A stretch of 64,000 bases of DNA. Origin: Himantopus leucocephalus (Eukaryota > Chordata > Aves > Charadriiformes > Recurvirostridae). Within the stretch, counting starts at the first letter, position 1; each line of letters starts with the position of its first letter. The stretch spans positions 3,033,947-3,097,946 of the forward strand of contig RSEF01000012.1 in assembly GCA_003993805.1 (NCBI GenBank). Reading direction: 5' to 3'. Under the pieces are notes generated by a model. It did no database searches. It was given only the letters and a program-made list of their open reading frames with translations, and had not been told where the DNA came from. Made by a program: the position numbers and the translations under genes. Of this stretch, positions 13,542 through 26,300 are shown piece by piece.

Positions 13542-14234
13542 ACTGAGGATTTTGCATATTTCAAATTTTACCTTTTTAAAGAAAACAGCCTTACTCACTT
13601 AGATACCTATTTAATGTCAGCAATGCAGAAGCAAGTAAGATTAATGGAATATTTAAAGGATGAATTTATGTGCATTAGCTAAAGACTGTCAATGTATCGA
13701 GCAAATCACATTTTTAAATTTTTTGTTAAAGATTTAGCTCCAAAGGCCTGGCTTCCAGATCTGTTCCTTCCCCACAGCTGCCAACTTAAACCACAAGGCA
13801 TTTTACTCCTTTTCCTCAGTCCTCCAAACTGGAACTATGTTACCACAGCTGAATTTTGTTCTGGTGTGGTGTAGTGTACTGTACTATGCATCTGCTGGTT
13901 TAAATAGTATCGAGTCTGTAATACTTGAACAGTGAATACAGCTAGGAATGAAAGCCGGAGCAAACATTTGCACATTCAGTTAATGCTAATGAGAGCTCAA
14001 ATGCAACTTAAGTCCCCTCCCCAGTAAAAACAAAGGTTTGCTGGTGATGATCACAGTGAAAACCTAGATCACTTCTGAGAACATTACTTTCATAAGTATT
14101 TAAGGAATAGTCTTTCCTAACAGGTTCAAATTCAAGACGTTGAAAACTAAATATTCTTTTACAAAAATATTAGTTTTATAGACGAGGCATAATTGTTTCT
14201 AAAATGGATATATTTTAAGTAGATTTAGCCTTGA

Positions 14235-14315
14235 TTATAGCTTAATGTTGTCTGTATTCTTGGTTAGGACTTGCAAGTAGACTTCATGAATAGTGCTGAG
14301 AAAACGGGCATCATT
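14235..14315 (-). CDS. DCP1A: DCP1A coding exon 10 with stop codon
   Basis: It encodes the last 26 residues, NDARFLSTIHEVYLQVLTKN followed by TDNIKL and TAA. It matches the human C-terminus (NDSSFLSTLHEVYLQVLTKN) and completes the trimerisation domain. The acceptor has a strong pyrimidine tract ending TTTTCTGCAG. Confidence 0.95.
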   Translation of the reverse strand, partial: NDARFLSTIHEVYLQVLTKNTDNIKL

Positions 14316-17300
14316 CTGCAGAAAAGAAAAAAACACATTAGAAACGTTAGTAAAAAGATGCAAAGGAAGTTTAACTTCATGCCATTTAAGTTCTGCGTAA
14401 GAATTCCTTACAGTGCTAGGTATCTGTGAGTTAAGGGAATGGAATTAGCTGCATACTTGTACAAGAGGCGATGCTTTTTGGACAACATACAGACTTTGAA
14501 CCATGAAGCTGGTAGGACAGCTGAAGAGATCACTAAGCACACTGGATGCTCAAACAAACCAGCCAACCCAGGGTCACTAGGTCAGCCTTGGCCATGTATT
14601 TTCACTTCCCTCCAGAGTCCAAACCTTAGTCTTAGACACAGAGAATTCCATCCTACGTACAGACTCCCAAATAAAATCTGCATGATGTCAGAAATAATGT
14701 TTTTTCTGTCTGTCAGACCAGCCTGAAAGGGATTGCAGTGTGTTATACAAGAATTCTTATGTCAAAGCATTACTGGGAAGTGAATTTGTTTAATCTATAG
14801 ACAATATTTAGAGATATTTCCTGAGTTTAATTCCTTCAGATGCCAAGTTTACAAAAGCGGTATCTAATCATGTAGCTTGAAGATGTAATATTCTTTTTAC
14901 AAGATATGCACAGCAGTTCCCACTTAGAGTGCTGTGCAAGAGTACTCCTATGCTGCAGGGTATGCCTATTTTGGTCTTCATTCAGCTATCTCTCTATTTA
15001 AAGAGAAGATTAGAGACAAACATTCCAGTCAGCTCTCTAAAGTCACTACAATAATGTTCTTCAGATTACTGGGTGAGAATCAGTGCACTATGTCCCTAAT
15101 GAGAATAAGACTTCTGGCACTTGGGTTCAGTTGCAATACTCACAAGTAAGCTAGTTTAACTCTTTACGAGAAAAACAAACTTATGCACCAACAAACAAAA
15201 GGAACAACGTAGATAAAACAGGCAACCTAGCTGATGATGGGATCTGGTTGTGGCCCTTTTTGGTCCTAACAACTTCATCGCTGGGAAGATACTACATTTA
15301 GACTTGCATTCTGGGTGTAAGCTCTACTAACATCAGCATGGAGAGGGCAAGAGAATCCTGAGTTAACAAAGAACTGTGTCATTCATGGCAACTTCACCAT
15401 GACATTAGAGGTCAAAATGATCTCACTGTATGGCTACTTCCACCACAGATGCATTCAACTGAACTTTTTAGTCCCTAGAAATAGCAGAACTAGAACTTTG
15501 TGATTTCCATTTCAAAGACACATACTTCAGTTAAAGATCAGGAACAGTTCTAGGGAACTGGAAACAGGAAAGCTTTCCCGGGAAAAGCAGGAACTCTTAT
15601 AAAGACAACAAAACCAACCCCCCATCCTCATACCAGGCCTTCTGCTAGGGCAACTTTTTCCTCATTGTCCACAAATTCATACAGATGTGAAAGGACACAT
15701 CCATGTGCAGCTCTGTCCTTTTAATTCCTTCGTCTTGCTACCAAAAGGAGCAAGCTGCACCATACACTACATGTACAGTGTGGAGTAACCTCCTCCTTCC
15801 AACAGAAAGGAACAATTTTTGTAATGTTTCAGGACAAACAAAATTATAGGGGTACATAGAATTTCTCAGTACTGGCTACTGTGGTCTGAACCCCATCCCT
15901 CAGAAACTAAGCTCTGTAAAGACAGGACCTTTATTAGATGTATCAGTGCTTCCTGAAGCTGAGACCTACTGAGAACAGTAGGCGGTATAGTCTGAATTTC
16001 TGTTGTTCCCAGTGTTAAAGGCGAAGAAGAATTGGCTTTATTCTCCACTTCAGTAGCTTTTGTAGCTGATTGCTGAAAAACACTAGGAGACAAGAGGATT
16101 GAAGGCGTTACTGTAGTTGTGGTTGTAACAAACTGCGGAGGTGCAACCTGTAAAAGAACATAAAATTAATAAGCACCATGTCCATTAAGAATGAATGCTG
16201 TTATAAAGGCTGGAGAGATGAACATTAAAAAAATGTAGCCACTGTTATTCAGTCAGGTATTACAGAAGAGCTGCTCTTAATGAAGAAATATCTGCCTATG
16301 AAGAATAATATCAATAGTAATTCTCATTTAAAAAGATCAAGAAGGTAACAGTCTTCAATATTCTTGTGTGCAGACTCCTTCCTCTTCATGTGGTTACTAC
16401 CTTCCAGAATTTTTGAAATATAACACATGAAATAAGAGATGAGCTTTTCAGCTAACTAATCAAAGGAGCCTGTAGTTGTTTTGCAAATTATTATTTTCCA
16501 TAGGAGTTTACAGAAAGGCTAGTCCTGCTTCCCACGCTCCCGTTTCTTTGGTCTCCAACAAATACACTTATAATTTGAAGTAAAGTATCTCAAAGGTATT
16601 TAAAATGACTGACAAACTATAATTAACGTATTGGAGTACATTGAAATATTCGAAGTACATTTTCCCCTGTGAGGGAAATCACAAATGTACAGGAATATTG
16701 TATTTGCATGAAGTGGATGTGAATAAACATCAGCCTTGAGCAATTCTGACCATCTCCTGATAACTGCAATTATTATTCAGTATGATAATCTACATCTTGC
16801 TCAGGCTTTCAGAATGACCAACATGGGAAAAAAAAAAGAAAATAAACAAGCCAATCTCATGCAAAAGAAAATAAGAGTAAATGTGGTATGTAAAGATGTT
16901 TGATACATCAGCAGAATTTCCCTTGGATAATCAAAAATCTTCAGAAGAAGAAAAAGCAAAGCCATCTGAAGTTAATGCGGATATAACAACATCAACAACA
17001 GTAGAACTAGCAAATTGATTTTGTTACAGTCAAAACTGAAGACTTACAGCATGGGATATCAGCTGAAGACGTGTTTAAACCAAATACAGTTTACCATACA
17101 ACACGCACACGTTTCTTAAAATTCCAAAAACCATGTAAAATGCTTTTATTTAGATAATTATTTACTAACTCTGTCATGAACAGACAGTATAGCTTGTCTT
17201 ATAGCAGGCCAGTAGTTAAAACAGCATTTTACTTTAAGCAGCACCATTTTTACTGCCTTCACAATCAGATCTGGGCATGCTACTAAAACTGCTTTTATTT

Positions 17301-20300
17301 AGTGCAAGCTGGACAAGAATGATGCAATTTAACAGATTTGAAAAAGGAGGGGGTGGGTAAAGGAAAAGTAGAATTAAATTACAGATGGTATCCTGAAAAA
17401 AATATGCAACAAAAAGGCAATTAAAAACAATTCTTGAAGACTTAACTATTATCAGTTATTTTTTGACCTGCAACCTGAAATTTTATATTGACATTTTGAA
17501 CTGTTATTGAAAGGCAGTTCTAATAATGTTAAATCTATATTTAGATCGTTAAAACTTGCTATTAGGAAGTTTTGCAGTAGGAAATGCTTGTTATTCTTTT
17601 CTTCCTCTATCTTCCTTTTTTTTTTTTCCGCTTGCTATCTTTTTCGTAAGAGATAAGGTTTCTCAGCAAAACAGAAAGAGACAGCAAGGCAAGGATTGCA
17701 TTTTATGCCTCTGGGGTGCTTAAGGTTGGGCTAAGGCTAACAGACCCTACTGCAATATTAAAGCATTAGTACTGTTTACGTACAAGACAAAAAAACTCAG
17801 TTCAAACGGTGCAAACTCAATGCAAGACTGCAGATCCAAAAACGTATTCTCATTTCTGTGTTAGCATCAACAATAAGAAGCACCGTACAACAACAAAGCG
17901 TACTCATTCATAGCAGTCTACAGAAACTCCCACTTGCCTCAGTACAGCTCGTTTCTGCTTGATAACAATGCTTTAAATATGGTCAGTGGGCAATGACTAT
18001 CCCCTTTTTTTAAGAAACCCAACAAAGCCTTAGCAGAAGTATTTATTCACTTACTTGACTTGCTTTAGACAAAGTCTTCTGCTGTGGAAATACTTCAGAT
18101 TCCTTGTTTTGTTGTACAGTCTAAGTGAAAAAGAAAGCATAATCCACAAGTTAGCATCCACAGCTCAATTTCCAGTGGTGGTTCTCTGTTTTTTATGAAA
18201 GCACAAAAATGTAAATTTCAACAGATTTTAAATGCAATTTGAACCATTTTGTAAAACTAAGATAATCAATGAGAGGCTGGAAAAAGAGGAAAGATTTGAA
18301 TTTATGTTTTATGCTTTCAATATTATAGCAGACCTGTAAAGCCATAACAAAACACTTCTGAAGACTACCACAGTTAAAAAAAAATCTAAACATTAAAACA
18401 CAAACTGAGAACAAAACAAATACTACAAAGTGAAGAGAAGCAGTTTGGTAAATTTCCAGGAAGGTTAAATTTTTTCTAGGCTTTTTATCTAATTAACTTC
18501 ACAAAAATTCAATGCTGTTTTCTGCTAGAATTTCAGAAGTATTTTATACCTTTACAAACAGCATCCAGATATTTAAGTCAGATTTCAAGACTATAATATA
18601 ATAAAATTCAAATATGAAAACATTAGAAAACACAACAAAAGACATGTAGATAAGGTACTTCAGTAAATTCCTGTGGCATCCTTGGAAAGGCTTGTTACAG
18701 CCATTTGGAATACCTCTTGGCAGCCCAGAACAGGAAAAAACCCTTTGCAACAGACAGTACTTAGCTCACTTGAACTGTAGTGAAGAAACACTCAGGGAAT
18801 TGATAGTCTTTAATGACAAAAATAGCTTTATGAAGTGGTAACAAGCACAAGATCAAATTCTTAAAGTCTAATTACACAAAAGTTAAGAGGTCTTTTGCTA
18901 GTTTGAGAGTATATTTGGACTATGGAGTATTTTGTCTAATGAAAATATATACACACCGTGGGCTTGGCGGAAGGAAAAAAAGAGTGTAAGACTGGCATAT
19001 GAAGAGCTAATTCCCAAGGCTATCAAGGAGATGTTGAATCAATGCAGTGAAGGGCAGTTATGGATAAACCCAGCCAGCTTTTCTAAGTGCTCAAAGATAT
19101 CACAATCTTCAGAGAAATCTGTACGAAGGTTTAGTAGTACACGAAAGAGAAATACTGCTCAGAACGTACAGTTCTTCAATACTAGATCAAGATAGCGCCT
19201 CAATGCTGTACTTGGACCTCCTCCTCCCTCTGCAAAATGAATCCATCCAAACATCTCAAAAAGGTGATCACTAGCAAATTAATCCTAGCATGTAGCAGTC
19301 ACAGCCTTCTTGAAAATTTTCAAGAACAGCAGTAGATTAGAAATAAAGCAATTAGAAAGACAGCACAATAAAACCACTCCCATTTCTTAAACATTAAGAC
19401 AGGGATAATTCTTCTGAGAACAGAAAATCAACACTCGAAAAATACAGGGTATTCTAAAATAACGCTTAGGACAAGTTACAAGCTGAAGAATTGAGCTTTT
19501 GGTTAGATCTCTTTTATGATTAAGTTATCACCATATTCATAGCAAAGAGTAACAGCTGACCCAGACGGCGCTACCAAAGATCTTGTTAAAACCCAGTGGC
19601 AAGTGCTGGAAAATAATAAACATTAGGAAATTCATACAGATGTAGCTGTAAGTAGTTTTGTTTGGTGGTTTTTATTCTTGCATTATCACTGTACCCAAGA
19701 TGCAAGAATACCTAGTGTCTCAAAAGAAATTTACTGCTTCGGCTTATATATCAAGGCATAGACAATAGGTCCTCCTCCAAGAAATAAAAAGTTTAAGAGG
19801 TCCTTTTTAAGTGGTAGTAATATAAAACAAATCAAGGCAGTCAATTATACAAAATAAATCAGTTCATAATCCATTTTACTAAATAACTAACTATCTCAGT
19901 GTAGCCCACAGGTATCCCCAAGCAGAAGGTGGTCAAAACCGAAGGAGTACAAAACATCCAAAAGCAGAATAACCAGAAACAGGAAATTGTTTGTTTTGTA
20001 CGTTCAAAAAAGGTACAGACTAGACTTCCACAGCATCAAGTCTCATAACACTGTTCAGTCTGTACCCTTCTGACCTTTCTCAGATCATCAGTTCCTAGCA
20101 GTATTTTTCTGACACAAGTACAGATGAATTCTTTAGGACACATTCATCCCCTAACAGCACCAGCTTGAAAAATGTCTTCCTCTACAGACAGGTCTGCCAC
20201 TGATAGCGGATGCTAATGATATGAAACTAATGGAACTGGATGTCTACGTTAGTAATTCAATTGATATCACACAGTGGAAGTCCTTAATTATTTTTAAAAG

Positions 20301-23300
20301 GCTAATATATAACAGCACATTTTCCAAGGGAAAACACACGTAGACTAAAAACAGTCTAAAGCTTCATGGATATAAAAACCCACAGAATACCTGAAGGGGA
20401 GAGATTATCTTGCTGTTCAAGGCTGATGGCTTACTGTGAGATTCTTTGAAGCTTTCTGGTGTTGCAAGTTGGCCAACCGAGGCAGAGATGTTTGGTGTTA
20501 AGGAAGTCTTAGTGAGAGACTGCTGTTGCATTTGGTCATGCTGTGGGGTCAACCTGAGTTTCTGGAGAAGATCAACACTTGTATGGGATGTATTTGAGAC
20601 AGTTCCTGTACTTGTTGATGTCAAGGGTGCTATAAGCTGGCTTTGGCCAGCCATTAGATTTTGTGGAGCGTGGTTCACTTCAGATGGCGGCTGATTCACT
20701 AGTGGGGATATCTGCTTGGCAGCTTGCTGCATAACTTGCATTATACTGTTGTTTTGTTTTAGGCCAGGAAGCATCTGAGCAGGGGCAGCTTCCATTGTCG
20801 AGGCTGAATTAAGATTAGGGCTTAAACGAACTGAATAGCTTGAAACATTTTTTACATCAGGCTGGGAAACTGAAGCTGGAGGTATTAGCATAGGTGTTAA
20901 ACATTCCTGCTGATTCAAAGGATTGGCACTGGTTTTAACGCTTGGACTTTCAGATTTCCCTAGTGATTGTTGTATTACTGTTGACTGGTCAAAGGAAAAA
21001 GGCAAGAGTAAACTGTGCTGCTCTCTGGCAGAGGTGTCAGTCTGCAACTTTTCCATTCTCTCTGGATTGGGATACGGAGCTGCAGGCTGTTCCTTTGGTA
21101 CAGAGGTTCCAAAGAGTTCCTCCAAAGTCAGATGCTTCTGCCTTGACTGAAATAGCTAGAAGGGAAAAGGAAGTTTTCAGTTTAGAAACATACATACTAC
21201 TGTGCAGCTCTCACAGTCTATTACAATTTCAAGAAAACTATGAAAGACAACTAGCTCAAATGCATTTAAAATACAGGTTGGATATCAAGTGTTCCCTATT
21301 TACAGGAATTTTGAAATCAATTTCATTTACAAGGAACATCCTGTCTACAGAAGCTGTTTCTCTATAGCCTTCTATGGACACACTGTGCACTAGTGGTAAA
21401 GAAGGGGGAAGGCTATAGATTACATACGGATATGTAATTAAGATGGCACCTGCCATCATCAATCAGCCCTAACTACACAAGGCACTTCAGGGGGCGGGGA
21501 GCCACCAAAAAAACCCCCAAGCATACATGTTGAAAAAATCCACATAGAATTTGTAGAGTTGGAAATAATTAAATGGCCTAAAAGATGGGAAAGGAACAGA
21601 GAAACCTGAAGGTACATAACTAATCTAGCAATACATGCCTAGACAGTTCTTCTCACTCTTTTCATTAACAATGCAATAGATGTTACAATAGGTAAAAGAA
21701 TCTATGTAAACCTAGATGTATGTATATATATCTCCTTGAAAAGTGTGTGTATATATACACACACCATTACATCTACCAGTCCTTTAGTCTCTCCTGAAAA
21801 TATACATCTAGCCTACAGCACTGACACTGTTAGAAAAATCTGATGTTAAGGACATAATCTTCGTAATATTTTGCTGAAAGTGTTTAAAAATGAGTTTCAC
21901 TACAAAGAAACAGCTATTAACACCCTGAATCTCAAAATTTTCCCTTTTTTTTTTCTGGTTGCACAGGACCAGAAGTTATGTAAAACAGCTGGACTAAAAT
22001 ACAACATTCTGTTCAGAAGACTGAATGGCCTGCAGCACAATTCCAGTGTATTCTGCTGGTATGTCTAAACAAAGATGCTATTTTACAATGACAACTACTA
22101 TACCATGACATTGCTCTGATTTTACTAGAACGGATAACAGCAGTGAAGGTATGGCAGAACAGGTAGCATGCAAGTAGCCTAACAAAAAACACTTCAGCTT
22201 GAAATCATATTGATTTCTGCCCAGGTTACTAATCTCTACTGACGTTGTTATTCATTTTTTTAGCTAGCTTAAAATCAGGCACACTTTCATTTTGCAGCTG
22301 ATATGTTCTATAATTTATAAACCTTGTTAATTATGTTAGGAATTCTTTTTAAAAAGTTGTTTTTACTTTTCTCCACTGATACTGATCTAAGACCTGTCTT
22401 TCAACTGTAAAGATTCCGTTAACAGAAAAATCACTATTCCATCTCATTTCAAACTCAGCTTTTCGCTTCAGTATGATAAATTGACTAGCTTTCCTTTGTT
22501 CTATGATTAATACATTACAATATTCAAGTAATAAACAGAAATCTCTACCATGTTCTGATCCAAGTCAGGCTAGCCACTTATGTGGATACAGTCTCAAACA
22601 TGAAGTTAATTTCAAGCCTGAAGTATAAAACACATCTGTTGCCTGTTCCATCTGTGGCTGAGGTATATTATGAGCGTATCATCAACTAGGTGTGTTCTGA
22701 ACACCCTTATCAGCAGCGGCTGCAGAGAGGCAACAGGATCACTTCAGTTGATAGAAACACAGTGCTGCTCAGAGGGTTTCTCCAAAAATCATTTCAGATA
22801 CATTGAAACATGAATTAGCAGTCAGAGCTGGCATTATAAAGTTTAATTTCAGTGTTCTGATTCAGTTTTACCAATCGCTGGCACAAAAGCATTTCATGTT
22901 AGAACTGTTTTTCATTTTGAACTGCCAAGATAAACACTTGAACTTCAGAATATCACAGAGAAGACATTTATTTCTATTGCCAAATCTGTGATATCTTTAG
23001 CATGAAATGAAGTTACTCAATCAACATACAAGTGTGACATTTTGGCGGGGGTTNGAATCTCACCGTACTTATCATATGTACACTAATTTTTAATTGCATT
23101 GGTCACCTGTTTCAATTAGATGAGAAATGTATTTTTACAGTTGAAACTGACTGTTTTTCTGGTAGTCTTCCAGTTGTCCACATTATTACGAACATGATTA
23201 AGAATAAACACATTTATTATATACTTGAACCCAGTTAACTAGCTTTATAGAATTATTATCACTTATGTTATCCATTTTTTTTTCCAGTATCTCTGCAGCT

Positions 23301-26300
23301 ATTATTTTAAATAGCTCAACAGAATTAAAAATATACCATTTCACCTGTTCTATAAATGGACTCTTTAATTACTTCAGAGCAATTTGTTAGAATCTTATCT
23401 TTCACATTTTTCCTTTAGTAGTTATTTGATTTCTGTTCTGCAATTCCATGCACTATCAGGTGGGGCACTTCAGCTGATTGCATACAGTCTACATGGAGTG
23501 ACACCACCCCTCCACCCCCCCAAATACATCTTTTTTAAAACAAAGCCTCAGGCAACCCTGCTGCCAGGTCTCAAGACCAGGCACACAGGGAGAGGAACTG
23601 GCTGCCAGGGGTCGGTCTGTCACTTGTGCTGATCCAAAAGCAGAGGTGCCGCTGAGGGGGTAGAGGGGCCTGCCATAGCCAATAATCCCAGCGAACCTCC
23701 CACCACTCATTTTAATGAATTAACTGTTACAGCCCTATCCCCTAAAACAGATTCCTGCTGCTCATACCCTAGCCCTAACCTGTACTGGAAATTATTTACT
23801 ACTACCACTACAAAATAAGTATTTTGTTTACAATTACTAAGTGCAAGGTTGCACACATTTTCATAGGTAATTTCATTTTTCAGACACGGTGGTTTATTGC
23901 GTCAGGAACACAACAGTAAAGCATGGCAAGAAGGGGAGGCAAGCCTTGCCGCTTACCTCAGTGAGCTATTTTTTGAGGAGAACCGCTACTGACCTTTCTG
24001 TGCCCACTGGGTGGCACTGTGAGCAGGCCCAAGTTACTTAAATGTTAGCGAGAATTTAGTTATTAGAGACAAATTTAGAAAAAAAATAATCTGCAAAGTC
24101 TTGTATGAAGCTACAGCTTCCTTGTGCAGAAACGCCTACTAGACAATGGAGCCAAATACTGAACTACTACTACCTATTCCAGCCACTCCAGTGATGATAC
24201 CAAATATTTTGTAATATGTTTCCTGTGGTTCAAATATATATATAAAAATATGTGTATATATATACATAGAGAGAGTGCGTATATTCCTGTGGTTCAAGGA
24301 ATATACTGCCACAAAAGGTTTTAACACAGCAAAAAAAACCCCAAACAACACTCCTCTGCCCGCAACAAAACAAGAAGCCCCTGAGGCAAATCAACAGAAA
24401 ACCACATACACTTTTTCCATAATCTAAGTATGAAGGAATCAGCCAAGCTGACTGATAATCATTACCAAACAGTCATACAAGCAGAAGTTCAATGCAAGCT
24501 ACAGAAGTGTGGGATGAGACAGGTAAACACATTTTCAGTTATGCCAATGAGAATTTGGTGCTGCCATGACCAAAGCACTTTCCATTTCTTGTCTAGCAAC
24601 TCACTGTTGATTAAGTTAGCACCTTCAGTAAATGTCTCAAACATGAGAAAACAGTACTTGAGTTCATGTGTGAAAGACTGCAACACAGTATACAGCTAAC
24701 TGATGCCATATTCAGCCAAATAACGTGGCAGAGGTAATCTTCTCTAGCTTCTGGGCTCTGCAAGTCATCCTCCACATTACCACAGTCTGATGTCTTCCAG
24801 AATCCAAGTTAGCCCTTTTAAACATATTTGGATATTCACAGTAGTCTGACATAGCCTCATACTTTTAAATGCTAAGTCAAAAGACAGAATTTAGGATCCT
24901 AAAAGTCTTGAAACCCCTTTGTTTCTTTAAAGCAGTAATACATTCAGCAGACTACGCTGCAGATATTCTAAGAAAAAAAATATTTTGATACCAAACCAAA
25001 GTAATCAATGAAAGAGAAAAAGAGAGCACCTTATTTAGGTTTGGATTAAACATACCGGGTCTTGAACTTGTAATGAAGATTTTTGTTCTGAAGGCTCTGT
25101 ACTTTCTGGCTTTGGTGGATTTGCATTTTGTTGCATTCCAGAACTTGATATAATACTTAAGTCACTGATCTGATTCTGGGGGGTGAAAAAAAAAATATTA
25201 ACACAAATACATGAGTTTTAAGTCTACATTTATTCAATACTACAATCCTGTTTACATGGCACTTTGAAATCCAGACAGAGTACTGATTTTTGTAAGACAT
25301 TGTGGAATTCACAAATTTTAGGAAATAAAAATCATACCACTACATTCACCATCTGGTGTGTATTCATACAGCTTTTACTCTTTATTATTAAAAAAAAGGC
25401 AACTGGCTTCATACTTTTTCACTGAGAAAAAAAATTAAAAAAGAGGCAGGCTTTTCACATCCTTTATCTACATTAGCTGGTAATGAGGAAGTTTGCTACA
25501 CTTCATTAAATCAAGAACCCAAACTAGAAACAACTTAGAAAAAAAAAATCCTGTCAGAAATCATTCTAAGTGGCTGGCAAGAGAGCCTGTCAGTGACTTA
25601 TTTGCACCAGGTTTAATTAACCACATACACGTATTTTCAGAAGGTGTTACTTTGGTTTTCTGTGAACAAGGCAAAAAACCAAACGAGCGAGCTGCATTAT
25701 GACAGTATGTTTACAGATTGAGTTGACTTCTGTCTTTATTAAATGTATACCTAAACAAAAATAGAAATTGTATTACAGTTTAAATCACCAGTGAAAAAAC
25801 CCAAACTGTAGAACAGTCTAGTCTTCAATAGGTAAACTACACCTTATGTATATGATATAGCTGAACTTTTAGCACGACACATGATGATTGCTGTGGTCAC
25901 TTACCCACAGCAGCAAAATAGGTATGGGTTAAACTTTTTAGCAGCAAGTTAAAAAACAATCTGTGCTTTATTATTATTTTGTTTTCAATTTCTAATTGAA
26001 AGCAATAAATACAAAATCAGGAACTACATATTGTTATTTAGGGACAGAGGTGAGAAGCAGCTCTCCCTTCTTTCTGACTTCTAGCCGCTAACTTGAAGGT
26101 CAAAAACTGTGCTTGAAACGCTGGATGCATTGTGATTACAAAATCAGACAAAGCATAGTTTTCTTTTCACTAGAGGATGTTTCCATGCTCACACTGAAAC
26201 ACACACACAGAACATCACACTATAAAAAGCATCCATTCACTTCATTTAAAAAAAAATAATCTCAAAATTCATTCATTTTCACATATGGACTTGATGTAGC

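Larger units (their letters stand above)
10195..14234 (-). other. DCP1A: DCP1A 3' UTR (inferred, about 4 kb)
   Basis: This follows the DCP1A stop codon directly on the minus strand with no further coding exon. The 3' boundary is inferred from the polyadenylation signal at 10216-10221. The sequence is AU-rich with many ATTTA-type pentamers on the transcript strand, typical of a regulated long 3' UTR. A long 3' UTR is also usual for mammalian DCP1A. Other AATAAA matches within the stretch could give shorter isoforms. Open frames of 60-95 codons inside it have no recognisable content. Confidence 0.55.
21147..25055 (-). other. DCP1A: DCP1A intron 6
   Basis: Contains an alternating TG/TA palindrome at 21743-21764, a single ambiguous base at 23054, two GC-richer patches (about 23480-23710 and 23880-24020) and a TA-rich microsatellite near 24233-24270 flanked by a 14-base direct repeat. 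Confidence 0.85.

Noticed and set aside
18932..19195. 87-codon plus-strand open frame in DCP1A intron 7
   Set aside because: Composition looks random, and there is no good start context or flanking splice sites.
23768..23782. Telomere-like CCCTAGCCCTAACC
   Set aside because: Only about two imperfect units; too short to be an interstitial telomeric repeat.
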